Shown one piece after another: positions 45,747 through 53,959 of a stretch of 64,000 bases of DNA (its first letter is position 1; every line of letters starts with the position of its first letter). This stretch comes from an uncultured Bacteroidota bacterium. Lineage in GTDB: Bacteria; Bacteroidota; Bacteroidia; UKL13-3. The DNA is taken from contig CAIUDH010000100.1 of assembly GCA_903897855.1 (NCBI GenBank), positions 36,498 to 100,497 of the forward strand, given 5' to 3'. The notes beneath the pieces were generated by a model, which was not told the DNA's origin, made no database searches, and was given only the letters and a program-made list of their open reading frames with translations. A program made the position numbers and the translations under genes.

Positions 45747-47600
45747 ATGAAAAAACACCTACTACTCCTGTTTATTATGGGTCTCATGATTCCGGCATTA
45801 GCGCAAACCCCCGGTATGATGCAGCGTAAAATGCTTCCTGGCAAAATAGATACATTAATCATTAACTATTTCAGTTACTCGAAATTCTCTTCCCTCGACG
45901 ATATAGGATTTTCTGATGCCGTAGCCAATCAATTTAAAAGTTTGTTTAACAGTGGAGCCAATTTAACTGATGAAGCGAACCCTTCTTTCTACGATAAAGA
46001 CTTTGAACATCCGTTCAATCTTCCGACCCGTAGTATTGACGACTATCTGGCAAAAACAAAAGAAAATTATCCTGCAGGATTGTTCGTTAAATACAATGCC
46101 ATTCAGGTTGATTATACCGCTTTAACCATTTTGTTGCTTAAAGAAACCAATGGTACTACTAAAGATGGTTTGCTATATAAGGTTACCGACACTCTGAAAT
46201 TGAAACTAACGGCTTCTGCTGATTTTAAAAACATTAAAATACAAGATGCAACAGTGTTAGGCTATACGATTACTTTAGCAAATGACGACGATCGCGATTT
46301 CATTGCCAATGAGCTCGACAAATGTCCTAAAGAGCAAGGCTTTAGAAGTGCAACTGGCTGTTTTACAAAAGAAGAGAAAGCGGCTTATGTAATTGCTGAA
46401 AAAGAACGGAAACGTAAAGAAAAAGAAGACAATAGCGTCGTAAAGAATGATAAAGACAAACTAGCCCTAGCAAAAGCAGAAAAGGATCGTTTGCAAAAAG
46501 AGAAAGATTCCAAAGATGCAATGGCTAAGAACGACAAGAATAACACCGATAAAGATGCTGCAGCTATGGCGGAGAAGGCAAGGCTACAAAAGGAGAAAGA
46601 AGAGAAAGAGGCACTAGTTCTTCAGGAAAAAGAGGAGAAGGAGAGAGAACGAAACAGAGTGAAAGAGCCTTCACTTCCTGGGCTGTTTATAGGACTTACC
46701 GTATCGGGTGGAAATAATAATATTAATGCCCCGTTTGATGTGAATAACATAGGTTACCTAAACCTTAGAACTGGGAATAAAAGTAGCAACCATATTACTG
46801 GGCTGAATCCCAACAAAAAAGCGCCCTTTACCCAACTGCAACTCGACTTGGAATACTATTTCGGGGCCAAAAAGAAAATCGGCATTGCTACCGGAATTGG
46901 ATATACTGGCTTCAATGCTAGCTTTGCCATGGATAGTGCACATCTTGAATATCAAGCTACCGATTCGAAAAACAATATTTATCGCCGGGTGTTGACGGTT
47001 CATGCCATTGATGAGGAGCTTATGATACGTTCACTTAACATACCCATTTTATTGCAGTTCAAATTTGGCTTAGGCGATAAAGCAAACATGACTCTTGGCC
47101 TTGGTGCTAATTATCATAGTGTTCTTTCTACCAAAGCATCTGGCACTGCCTCTGCCGACTACGAGGCTATTTACAGTTTCCAAAATGGACAGAGTATATT
47201 TGATACGGCAAGTCCACCCAGCAGAAGCAGCTGGCTAATAACCCGAAGCAATGTTGAAGCTCATAATGGTAAAATTGGAGAAGCGGAATATTTTACTCAA
47301 AAACGTGCCGATGGATATGATGTGGCTATTGATCAATCCTTGAAAAAAGAAGAGACCTTAAATTTGATAGGTTCAATGGGAGCTTTATTGCGTTTAAATG
47401 CTAATTTTAAATTATCAGAGAAAATCTGGCTTGCTACCTTGTTACAATTTCAGAGTGTTTCATTCGCTAATAGCAGCTATCATAAGAATTACACCCTTAC
47501 CGACACCATCGGTTCATACAATGTACTATTAAACAATGTAAATACCTTTAAAGCTGGTTCTTTATCGTTGGGTATCGGATTAAAATTTACAATTAAATAA
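45747..47600 (+). CDS. outer-membrane beta-barrel protein with KEKE coiled coil
   Basis: This protein has 617 residues: a signal peptide (MKKHLLLLFIMGLMIPALAQ), an unfamiliar N-terminal domain (about 30-185), a short Asp-rich calcium-type motif (NDDDRDFIANELDKCPKEQG, similar to thrombospondin type-3 repeats), and a long Lys/Glu-rich helix (about 205-310). A C-terminal beta-barrel (about 315-617) carries alternating hydrophobic strands and ends LSLGIGLKFTIK. The barrel resembles the porin-like OMP_b-brl families. In position it could be an outer-membrane partner of the envelope complex, but known T6SSiii systems do not require such a protein. It lies four bases after the giant repeat-protein gene. 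Confidence 0.75.
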   Translation: MKKHLLLLFIMGLMIPALAQTPGMMQRKMLPGKIDTLIINYFSYSKFSSLDDIGFSDAVANQFKSLFNSGANLTDEANPSFYDKDFEHPFNLPTRSIDDYLAKTKENYPAGLFVKYNAIQVDYTALTILLLKETNGTTKDGLLYKVTDTLKLKLTASADFKNIKIQDATVLGYTITLANDDDRDFIANELDKCPKEQGFRSATGCFTKEEKAAYVIAEKERKRKEKEDNSVVKNDKDKLALAKAEKDRLQKEKDSKDAMAKNDKNNTDKDAAAMAEKARLQKEKEEKEALVLQEKEEKERERNRVKEPSLPGLFIGLTVSGGNNNINAPFDVNNIGYLNLRTGNKSSNHITGLNPNKKAPFTQLQLDLEYYFGAKKKIGIATGIGYTGFNASFAMDSAHLEYQATDSKNNIYRRVLTVHAIDEELMIRSLNIPILLQFKFGLGDKANMTLGLGANYHSVLSTKASGTASADYEAIYSFQNGQSIFDTASPPSRSSWLITRSNVEAHNGKIGEAEYFTQKRADGYDVAIDQSLKKEETLNLIGSMGALLRLNANFKLSEKIWLATLLQFQSVSFANSSYHKNYTLTDTIGSYNVLLNNVNTFKAGSLSLGIGLKFTIK

Positions 47601-47618
47601 TTATAACAATCATTAAGC

Positions 47619-48494
47619 ATGGAACGTAAAAACATTATTCTTATCGTAGCGATAGTACTCATTGCCGTTGGGATTTTCGTAGTAAAAAAATTCTTAAGTA
47701 CCGATAGTGGATGCCCAAAGTTGGTCTACTCAATTTCAGCCAGCAGCATACTCGCAGGTGAAAGCATTCACTTCGAAGACAACACTACCATCTCGAACGA
47801 TTGGAAATGGGAATTTGGCGACGGGGGCACAAGCGATGCGCAAAATGGCGATTACACTTATAAAAATGCAGGTGATTACACCATCACATTAACCATTAAT
47901 GGCAAATGTTCCGAAACGACTACCATAAAAGTAGGTGAGCTAAATATTAGCAGCAATGATACCATGCAAAAGGCTGTGGCCATCAACGGTCCATCGTCAT
48001 GCAAAGTTGGAGACGTTGTTCAATTTAACAACGCTACTGAAGGGGCTACCAAATGGGAATGGCAGTTTGGAGAGTCGGGTAGTAACGACAAATTTGAGCA
48101 GAATGCATCGTACACCTACAGTAGCCCGGGAACTTATACCATCGTACTTCGTGTAGATGCTAGTAAAGCAGAAGGCCGGCACAAAATTATTGTTACCTCC
48201 AAACCCAATACAGGCGGTGGTGCTCCTCCTGCAAAGATTACAGGACCTCAGTTAAAAGCGAAATTTGAACTCATCACACAAGGAAGTTACGAGGCAGAAT
48301 ATTATTCCCTCCTTAAAAAATACTTTTGCAATAATAGCGGAACACTCGTTATTATTAACGGAGATAAGAATGCAAACATTTATAACTACTGTATGAAACT
48401 AGATATTCAACGCAATACAAAAATTAGTGATGTACAAGTGGAATACGATAATACTACCAATTGCATCTCGAAAGTTACGGTAACTCAAAAATAA
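47619..48494 (+). CDS. membrane-anchored PKD-domain protein, candidate TssP
   Basis: This protein of 291 residues has one N-terminal membrane anchor (about 5-25), two PKD-like domains (WKWEFGDGGTSDAQNGDYTY near 62-80, and WEWQFGESG near 145-153), a Gly/Pro linker (TGGGAPPAKITGP), and a C-terminal domain of about 85 residues. The topology is type II: periplasmic beta-domains tethered to the inner membrane. In this cluster, next to tssR, it is best read as the TssP-type component of the T6SSiii envelope complex; that identity rests on topology and context. PKD domains commonly mediate protein-protein contacts. Confidence 0.55.
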   Translation: MERKNIILIVAIVLIAVGIFVVKKFLSTDSGCPKLVYSISASSILAGESIHFEDNTTISNDWKWEFGDGGTSDAQNGDYTYKNAGDYTITLTINGKCSETTTIKVGELNISSNDTMQKAVAINGPSSCKVGDVVQFNNATEGATKWEWQFGESGSNDKFEQNASYTYSSPGTYTIVLRVDASKAEGRHKIIVTSKPNTGGGAPPAKITGPQLKAKFELITQGSYEAEYYSLLKKYFCNNSGTLVIINGDKNANIYNYCMKLDIQRNTKISDVQVEYDNTTNCISKVTVTQK

Positions 48495-48501
48495 TTTAGC
48501 C

Positions 48502-49125
48502 ATGAAACGAATAAGCCTTATTGGTTGCACCTTATTTATTTGTTTTTCTTTTAAGCTTTTTAAGCCTAGAGTGGACAACGTGAATAATCTTGTTGTTTTC
48601 TATGTTGAAAACAGTAAAGGGGGAAATAGTAGTTCCCTATCGGCTGAAGCGATTGACAAACTTGATACTGAGATTAAAAAAAACAATGCAACTCCAACCA
48701 ATAAGTTTTTATTGTATTGGAGTAATGATGCAAAATTTGACTACAGTAAGAAAGCAGAAAACAGCACGAAAATTCTGAACGGACTCTTCGAAAAAAATTC
48801 CCGTACACCTAATGTATGGCTCGATAAATTTCAAATGCGTTCTTTAATCTTCGACAAAGAATTCATATTGAAAGGAGTTATCACGGTAAACTTTTTTGTC
48901 ACCGAAGGGTATCTAATCGACTATGTAACCAGAGATGAGCCATCGATTCTGATGGGCTTATTTCCAAGAGAGCTTGCTTACATCACGGGTTCCGACGAAA
49001 GCAAAGTGACAGTGAATGTCTATTATAGCAACAAAGAGAACAAATTAACAGAGGAGATGCTAAAACGAGTAAACAATTTCACGAACCAATCCAAAGTAAC
49101 CTACAACTACATTCAAGTAAAATAA
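48502..49125 (+). CDS. hypothetical envelope protein of the T6SS block
   Basis: This protein has 207 residues. A hydrophobic N-terminus with two Cys (MKRISLIGCTLFICFSF) could be a lipoprotein signal with lipobox LIGC, or an uncleaved anchor. The rest is alpha/beta, with an NLVVFYVEN strand at the start and a Lys/Asn-rich end (NFTNQSKVTYNYIQVK). I do not recognise the family. It lies 7 bases after the PKD protein gene and 19 bases before tssR. A TssQ-like role (TssQ is a small lipoprotein of the complex) is possible by position only. Confidence 0.55.
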   Translation: MKRISLIGCTLFICFSFKLFKPRVDNVNNLVVFYVENSKGGNSSSLSAEAIDKLDTEIKKNNATPTNKFLLYWSNDAKFDYSKKAENSTKILNGLFEKNSRTPNVWLDKFQMRSLIFDKEFILKGVITVNFFVTEGYLIDYVTRDEPSILMGLFPRELAYITGSDESKVTVNVYYSNKENKLTEEMLKRVNNFTNQSKVTYNYIQVK

Positions 49126-49144
49126 TTTTTTCGAACGTCAGATT

Positions 49145-51556
49145 ATGAAAACCAAGATTTCAATATTATCAATAATTTTTCTACTCAGTTTAAGTGCAAG
49201 TGCGCAGGTGCCATCAGGCTCTAAAGTTTTAAACTACCCTACCGAATACGACCACCCTACAGGCAATATTTTAGCGAAGAGTGAAGGTTCAAGCGGAAGT
49301 GACTGGGTAGTTTATGCTGATCGAGACAATGTTCAAACTTTCACAAAATCAGATGGGAAAAGCAGTTTTAAAACGCTAAATTTTTTGGATGCTTGCTATG
49401 TTATTGAGGAAAAGGGCGATTATTTGCACCTGGTGAAACACGACCCAAACATCTTCATAGGCTCTAGTAAAACTTCTCGCAAAATCACCAATACTGCCGT
49501 CGATATGGGATGGGCTGAGAAAAAACGATTACTACTTTGGAAACACGCCTTAGTGAGTGCTCAAGGATTTACCATCAAAGCTTTAGCCATCAGTAATGAC
49601 AAAAACGCCTTGCTCAATCCCGGAAGATATATTCGTGATGGAAATGTTGTCCGAATTTTTAATTCCCCCGATTTGCATGATGAAAACAAAAACGGAATAT
49701 TTTTGTTTCAGTTCTTGTTTATTTTTAAAACAAGTGACGATGGTAATAACTTCTTAATTGGCAAAACATACCAAACAACAGCCTCTTCAATAAAAGGAGA
49801 GCTCTTGGGATGGGTTCCTAAAGGCATTGTACAGCGCTGGGAACAACGATTATGCTTGGAGCCTAATTGGGACAAAGCGGCGGCCGACGAGCGACTGAAT
49901 ACCGGTGTGAAAGCTACCCTGTGGCAAAACGAAGTGGAAGTGCTCTCTGTAATGAAAGGCAATAAAGTACAAGGGATTTGGCACGAAGACCCTTACAGCG
50001 TTCGTTTCGCACCACAATGGAAACGCTTTCCTGTATTACAAAAATTCCCCAATAACATCTTAGAAACCGGTTTAATCACTCAGATTTTCGACAAAACTGG
50101 GGCTACTGCTGTAAAGACCGCAGATCAACTCGCCATTGAGAAAAAATATAACGACTTGCGCCCGAAAATAAGAAGTATCAATATTGTATTTGTTATGGAT
50201 GGTGGCAATAGTATGAACGGCTATTACGAACCAATTATTAATTCCATTAAGAAAACATTGAATTTTGTAAGTGAAGATAATAAGAATAAGTTTCGCTTCG
50301 GTGCCGTGGTTTATCGAGATTATGTTGAAGAAAAATGCCCTACAAAAAAACGTGATGTTGAAGTGCTCGACCTGTCGCCGAGTATTTCGCCCGTCATCGA
50401 TTTCTTTACAGAAGCCTCACAGGATACTAAAGATTGCTTCGATCAAGAGAAGCCACAGGCCGTGTATTATGGGTTAAACAAGGCGCTGCGTATGTTGGTC
50501 GATCATAAAGACGAAACCAATATGATTATCCTCATTGGTAATACAGGAAATCGCAAACAAGACCCCAAAGGTTATACCGACGAGCAAGTAGCAAAGTTAT
50601 TGGCTGAAACTGAAACAAGGTTGCTTGTGTTTCAAGTGAGTAACGCCAATGATAGAAGCTATGACGACTTTCTTCGTCAATCTCGCACGCTACTTACCTC
50701 CTCGTCCAAAGCCATTGCCGACGCTGTTCGTAAACGAGATCCAGCCATTGCAGGAAAAATAGTTGAACCGGAATTTTCTCAGGTTGAAGATAAAAATATT
50801 TACCAATTGCAATACCCTGCCACGAGCCCATTACCCGGGATGATTATTTTTGCCGACAAAGGAAATCCAATGGCCACAAGTTATCTCGAAAGTAGCATTA
50901 CCGATTTCATTCAACAAGCCAACGATGGAATAGAAACTCGCTTGGCGGAGTTAGATGCCCAACTCAGTGGCATCGGTGAAAGGAGTGAAAGAAAACTAAA
51001 TGCCGCCATCATTTACTATTTAAGTAAACTGGGAACTGATGTAAATAATGAAGAAGTGATAAAAAAATACACTGATGACAATTACCAGTTTTTTATTAAA
51101 GCGTACACCACCATGGATGTAAAAGGGATGCAATATCCATTATATAAATACATTCTTTTTGTTGATGAAGATGAGTACACCGATTTGAAAAAAGCTTTGG
51201 AAGCCGTCGTTATTAATGAAACAGGGAGCCAATTGCGCGAAAAACTCGTGGATGTATACAAGGAGCTGATTTTAAAATATATTGGTAGCAGAGGTGAAAA
51301 ACAGATTCTAAATACAAACCTAAGTGCAGTGCTCGAGAAAGTCACAGGTATTCCTTCGAGAAGTGAATTTCTTAAAAAATATACGATTGCCGATTTAGAA
51401 AACAGGAAGGTAGTAACCGATGCACAGTTGCTGCAACTGATGGATTATATGAAAAACAAATTGAATCAGCTTAAATCGGTTCGAAACGACGAAAAGAGCT
51501 ACTTCGACAATAACGACTTACGTTATTATTGGCTTCCGGAAAATATTTTACCTTAA
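49145..51556 (+). CDS. tssR: TssR-like protein with vWA domain
   Basis: This protein of 803 residues has a signal peptide (ending SLSASAQ). The N-terminal ~330 residues are mixed alpha/beta, followed by a von Willebrand factor A-like domain (about 345-530) beginning SINIVFVMDGGNSMNGYYEP, in which the usual MIDAS sequence DxSxS appears as DGGNS. The C-terminal ~250 residues are helical. A large periplasmic protein with this layout in a T6SSiii cluster matches TssR, an element of the Bacteroidota-specific envelope complex. The altered MIDAS suggests metal binding may be weak or absent. It is followed by the PAAR gene after 24 bases. Confidence 0.72.
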   Translation: MKTKISILSIIFLLSLSASAQVPSGSKVLNYPTEYDHPTGNILAKSEGSSGSDWVVYADRDNVQTFTKSDGKSSFKTLNFLDACYVIEEKGDYLHLVKHDPNIFIGSSKTSRKITNTAVDMGWAEKKRLLLWKHALVSAQGFTIKALAISNDKNALLNPGRYIRDGNVVRIFNSPDLHDENKNGIFLFQFLFIFKTSDDGNNFLIGKTYQTTASSIKGELLGWVPKGIVQRWEQRLCLEPNWDKAAADERLNTGVKATLWQNEVEVLSVMKGNKVQGIWHEDPYSVRFAPQWKRFPVLQKFPNNILETGLITQIFDKTGATAVKTADQLAIEKKYNDLRPKIRSINIVFVMDGGNSMNGYYEPIINSIKKTLNFVSEDNKNKFRFGAVVYRDYVEEKCPTKKRDVEVLDLSPSISPVIDFFTEASQDTKDCFDQEKPQAVYYGLNKALRMLVDHKDETNMIILIGNTGNRKQDPKGYTDEQVAKLLAETETRLLVFQVSNANDRSYDDFLRQSRTLLTSSSKAIADAVRKRDPAIAGKIVEPEFSQVEDKNIYQLQYPATSPLPGMIIFADKGNPMATSYLESSITDFIQQANDGIETRLAELDAQLSGIGERSERKLNAAIIYYLSKLGTDVNNEEVIKKYTDDNYQFFIKAYTTMDVKGMQYPLYKYILFVDEDEYTDLKKALEAVVINETGSQLREKLVDVYKELILKYIGSRGEKQILNTNLSAVLEKVTGIPSRSEFLKKYTIADLENRKVVTDAQLLQLMDYMKNKLNQLKSVRNDEKSYFDNNDLRYYWLPENILP

Positions 51557-51580
51557 TTAATAAAATAAACATCTAGATTA

Positions 51581-52084
51581 ATGGGAATGCCCGCAGCCAG
51601 AGTTGGCGACATGCACGTTTGCCCGATGGTAACCCCTGGAGTGCCTCCAATACCACATGTTGGTGGCCCAGTGATGCCTCCAGGCAAACCAACAGTTTTA
51701 ATTGGAAAGATGCCGGCTGCCACAGCAACTGCTATGTGCACGTGTGTTGGGCCACCAGATGTTATTGTTAAAGGAAGTATGGGGGTTTTTATTAATAAAT
51801 TACCCGCAGCACGTATGCTCGACACCACGGCACACGGAGGAAGTATTCTCATTGGGTGCCCTACTGTTTTAATTGGCGAAACAAGTCCCGGCGGCGGAGC
51901 ACCAAGCCCTGTCGTGATAACCCCAGTGATTGCGGCATTACGGGCAGCAGCAGCAGGCGTAGCCGCTTCCAATGCCACCGTGGCAAACCAAATAAATCAA
52001 GAGTGTAATTTAATAGAAGCAGCCGTTAATGGAACCGCTTTTGCTCATTCTGTTTCTAACTGTTCCATCTGTGCAGCAAGGTAA
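51581..52084 (+). CDS. PAAR-domain spike-tip protein
   Basis: This protein has 167 residues. The first ~105 form a PAAR-like domain: MGMPAARVGDMHVCPMVTPG, then VGGPVMPPGKPTVLIGKM, ending SILIGCPTVLIGE, with Pro-Ala-Ala-Arg seen twice (PAARVGD and PAARMLD). The family caps the VgrG spike and sharpens it, and often carries or recruits effectors. A 60-residue Ala/Gly-rich C-terminal tail with three Cys (ECNLIEAAVNG, SNCSICAAR) follows. No VgrG gene is in the window, so its partner must lie elsewhere. The lipase-like effector gene is two genes downstream. Confidence 0.88.
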   Translation: MGMPAARVGDMHVCPMVTPGVPPIPHVGGPVMPPGKPTVLIGKMPAATATAMCTCVGPPDVIVKGSMGVFINKLPAARMLDTTAHGGSILIGCPTVLIGETSPGGGAPSPVVITPVIAALRAAAAGVAASNATVANQINQECNLIEAAVNGTAFAHSVSNCSICAAR

Positions 52085-52117
52085 TATCACGTTTAACCTA
52101 ACTAATAAGGAAAAATC

Positions 52118-52495
52118 ATGATGAAGATCAATGCTTCGCAGGTGAAAGCCTTCAGCCATTCGAAATGGGAGGAATTCATACAAAAATCGTTGCCTTTTCT
52201 TCGGGATAACTTCAAAGAATGGTGCGTGGATCGAAAAGAGGATGAATTGCGGAAATTTATTCTTGAAACCGTCGACTTTGGAAAGCAATATAGAATCGGT
52301 AAAGAGATTAACATCCAAAAACTAATGCACTTTAAAATTGAATTTAATTTCAATCTGAAAAAATATGACGTATTACAAAAAGAAATAAATCGGGCTGATA
52401 TAAATGAAGATCAAAAAACGGAAAACCTGTATCTTTTGTTAGCCTCAGAGAACTATAAATTAATTCCTGTAAATTTAAACACCACACTTCTTTAA
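52118..52495 (+). CDS. small hypothetical protein between PAAR and lipase effector
   Basis: This is a charged, mostly helical protein of 125 residues with no signal peptide, preceded by AAGG seven bases before its ATG. It is similar in pattern to the small proteins that often precede lipase effectors in proteobacterial T6SS islands: an N-terminal segment like FSHSKWEEFIQKSLPFLRDN, then a segment with an A/K..YxIxxE..I..(F)M pattern (FGKQYRIGKEINIQKLMHFK). Such proteins are suspected chaperones or adaptors. I cannot name it. It is 13 bases ahead of the effector gene, so the two are co-expressed. Confidence 0.65.
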   Translation: MMKINASQVKAFSHSKWEEFIQKSLPFLRDNFKEWCVDRKEDELRKFILETVDFGKQYRIGKEINIQKLMHFKIEFNFNLKKYDVLQKEINRADINEDQKTENLYLLLASENYKLIPVNLNTTLL

Positions 52496-52508
52496 ACGTT
52501 ATCACCCT

Positions 52509-53906
52509 ATGTCTCGCGCTATAATTCACACCGGATCGGATGCCACCGCAGGAACTACGGGGTCGAGCTGTGTAGTGCCTGCCTCCACGACACCACCACC
52601 ACCACCGCCGCCACCAATAACCATTAGGGCAAGTATCTTTTTCGATGGCACTGGAAATAACAGAGCAAATACCGCTCGCAGAGTAGCACATCCAACACTC
52701 TACCATTTATCGCATGCCCCTCTCTTAGGTGATAGTTTTGATAACGATAATTCCAATATTGAAAAATTAGAACGATATCTCGGTACGGATGGTTCGGTTA
52801 CCCATCATTTTAAAATATATGTAGAAGGTATTGGAACAAATAATCATGCAAGCGATGACCCGGAGGGGCTTGCTCTTGGAACAGGGCCGGCTGGAGTGAA
52901 AATGCGTGTAAACCTGGGCTTATTCAATATCATTTCCAGGATAAGAGGGTATGTTACAAACCCTGCATCACCGGTCACCATCTATCTCGACGCCTTTGGA
53001 TTTAGCCGAGGAGCCGCTGCTGCTCGGTATTTTTGTTATCAGGCCATGGAGCATGAAAACTTTTTTAACAGCCCCGATGGACAAAATTTGCAGACCGAAC
53101 TATCGAGTGGAGGTTTAAACATTTCTTCTATTCAAATTAAGTTTGTTGGCCTATTTGACACGGTTGCCTCCTATGGCTTTAATCATGAGGACGACACCAA
53201 CGATTTGCATTTAACGGCAATTACACACGCCCAACAGGTGGTACACCTAGCCTCGGCGGATGAACATCGTGAGAATTTCCCACTCACCAATATTCATAGT
53301 AAAGGCTCTAGTGAAATATTTCTACCTGGCGTACATTCAGATATTGGCGGTGGATATACCGATAATTCCTCAGAAGAAGGCTTAATACTATACGAATTAG
53401 ATAACCTCCTCTTCGCCTCCGTTTCTGAAGTTGCTCGCTATCATGCCATCTTAACCTTGGAGAAAAATCGTTTGATTGCATCACGATGGTACATGGCAAG
53501 TGAAATAACACAAAACTGGAACAATATAGTCGTAAATAAAACAGGCATTCGAAACCACTATAGCATTCTTCCTTTAAGGATTATGGCTGGCTTTGCCGGA
53601 GAAAAAACATTGACTTTCGGAAATCTTAATTCGAGATGCCCCATACCACCGATGCTGAGTTCATTCTACGGTAGAATGCAACAATATTGTGCACAAAAAA
53701 GAGGAGGCGGCTCTTCTGCCAATGATTGGAGTGGAAATGATGATGTTGACTTATGGCTGCTTCGTCATGAATATTTTCATTCCTCATCCTATTATGACTC
53801 ACTCCATTCCATGCACCCACAATTTTATAGCCCTTCTCACCTTTGGGATGATAGCATGGCAAACAGAATAACAGCGAGAAGGAAAAGACGAGAATTTGCT
53901 GGTTAA
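52509..53906 (+). CDS. DUF2235 / Tle1-type lipase, likely T6SS effector
   Basis: This protein has 465 residues. The N-terminus is Ser/Thr-rich and leads into a poly-Pro stretch of eight, followed by IRASIFFDGTGNNRANTA, the typical DUF2235 start. The nucleophile elbow is GFSRGAAAAR with Ser166. LPGVHSDIGGGY carries the likely catalytic Asp278, as in the GVHxDVGGG motif of the family. No signal peptide is present, as expected for a T6SS effector delivered directly. Family members (Tle1) are phospholipases that damage membranes of target cells. The gene lies between a PAAR/adaptor pair and a DUF2931 lipoprotein, the usual effector-immunity order. Activity is inferred from motif and context. Confidence 0.82.
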   Translation: MSRAIIHTGSDATAGTTGSSCVVPASTTPPPPPPPPITIRASIFFDGTGNNRANTARRVAHPTLYHLSHAPLLGDSFDNDNSNIEKLERYLGTDGSVTHHFKIYVEGIGTNNHASDDPEGLALGTGPAGVKMRVNLGLFNIISRIRGYVTNPASPVTIYLDAFGFSRGAAAARYFCYQAMEHENFFNSPDGQNLQTELSSGGLNISSIQIKFVGLFDTVASYGFNHEDDTNDLHLTAITHAQQVVHLASADEHRENFPLTNIHSKGSSEIFLPGVHSDIGGGYTDNSSEEGLILYELDNLLFASVSEVARYHAILTLEKNRLIASRWYMASEITQNWNNIVVNKTGIRNHYSILPLRIMAGFAGEKTLTFGNLNSRCPIPPMLSSFYGRMQQYCAQKRGGGSSANDWSGNDDVDLWLLRHEYFHSSSYYDSLHSMHPQFYSPSHLWDDSMANRITARRKRREFAG

Positions 53907-53959
53907 ACGAACATTAAAAATTTAAAAAAAATAATATTATTAAAAGGCATAATAAAATA

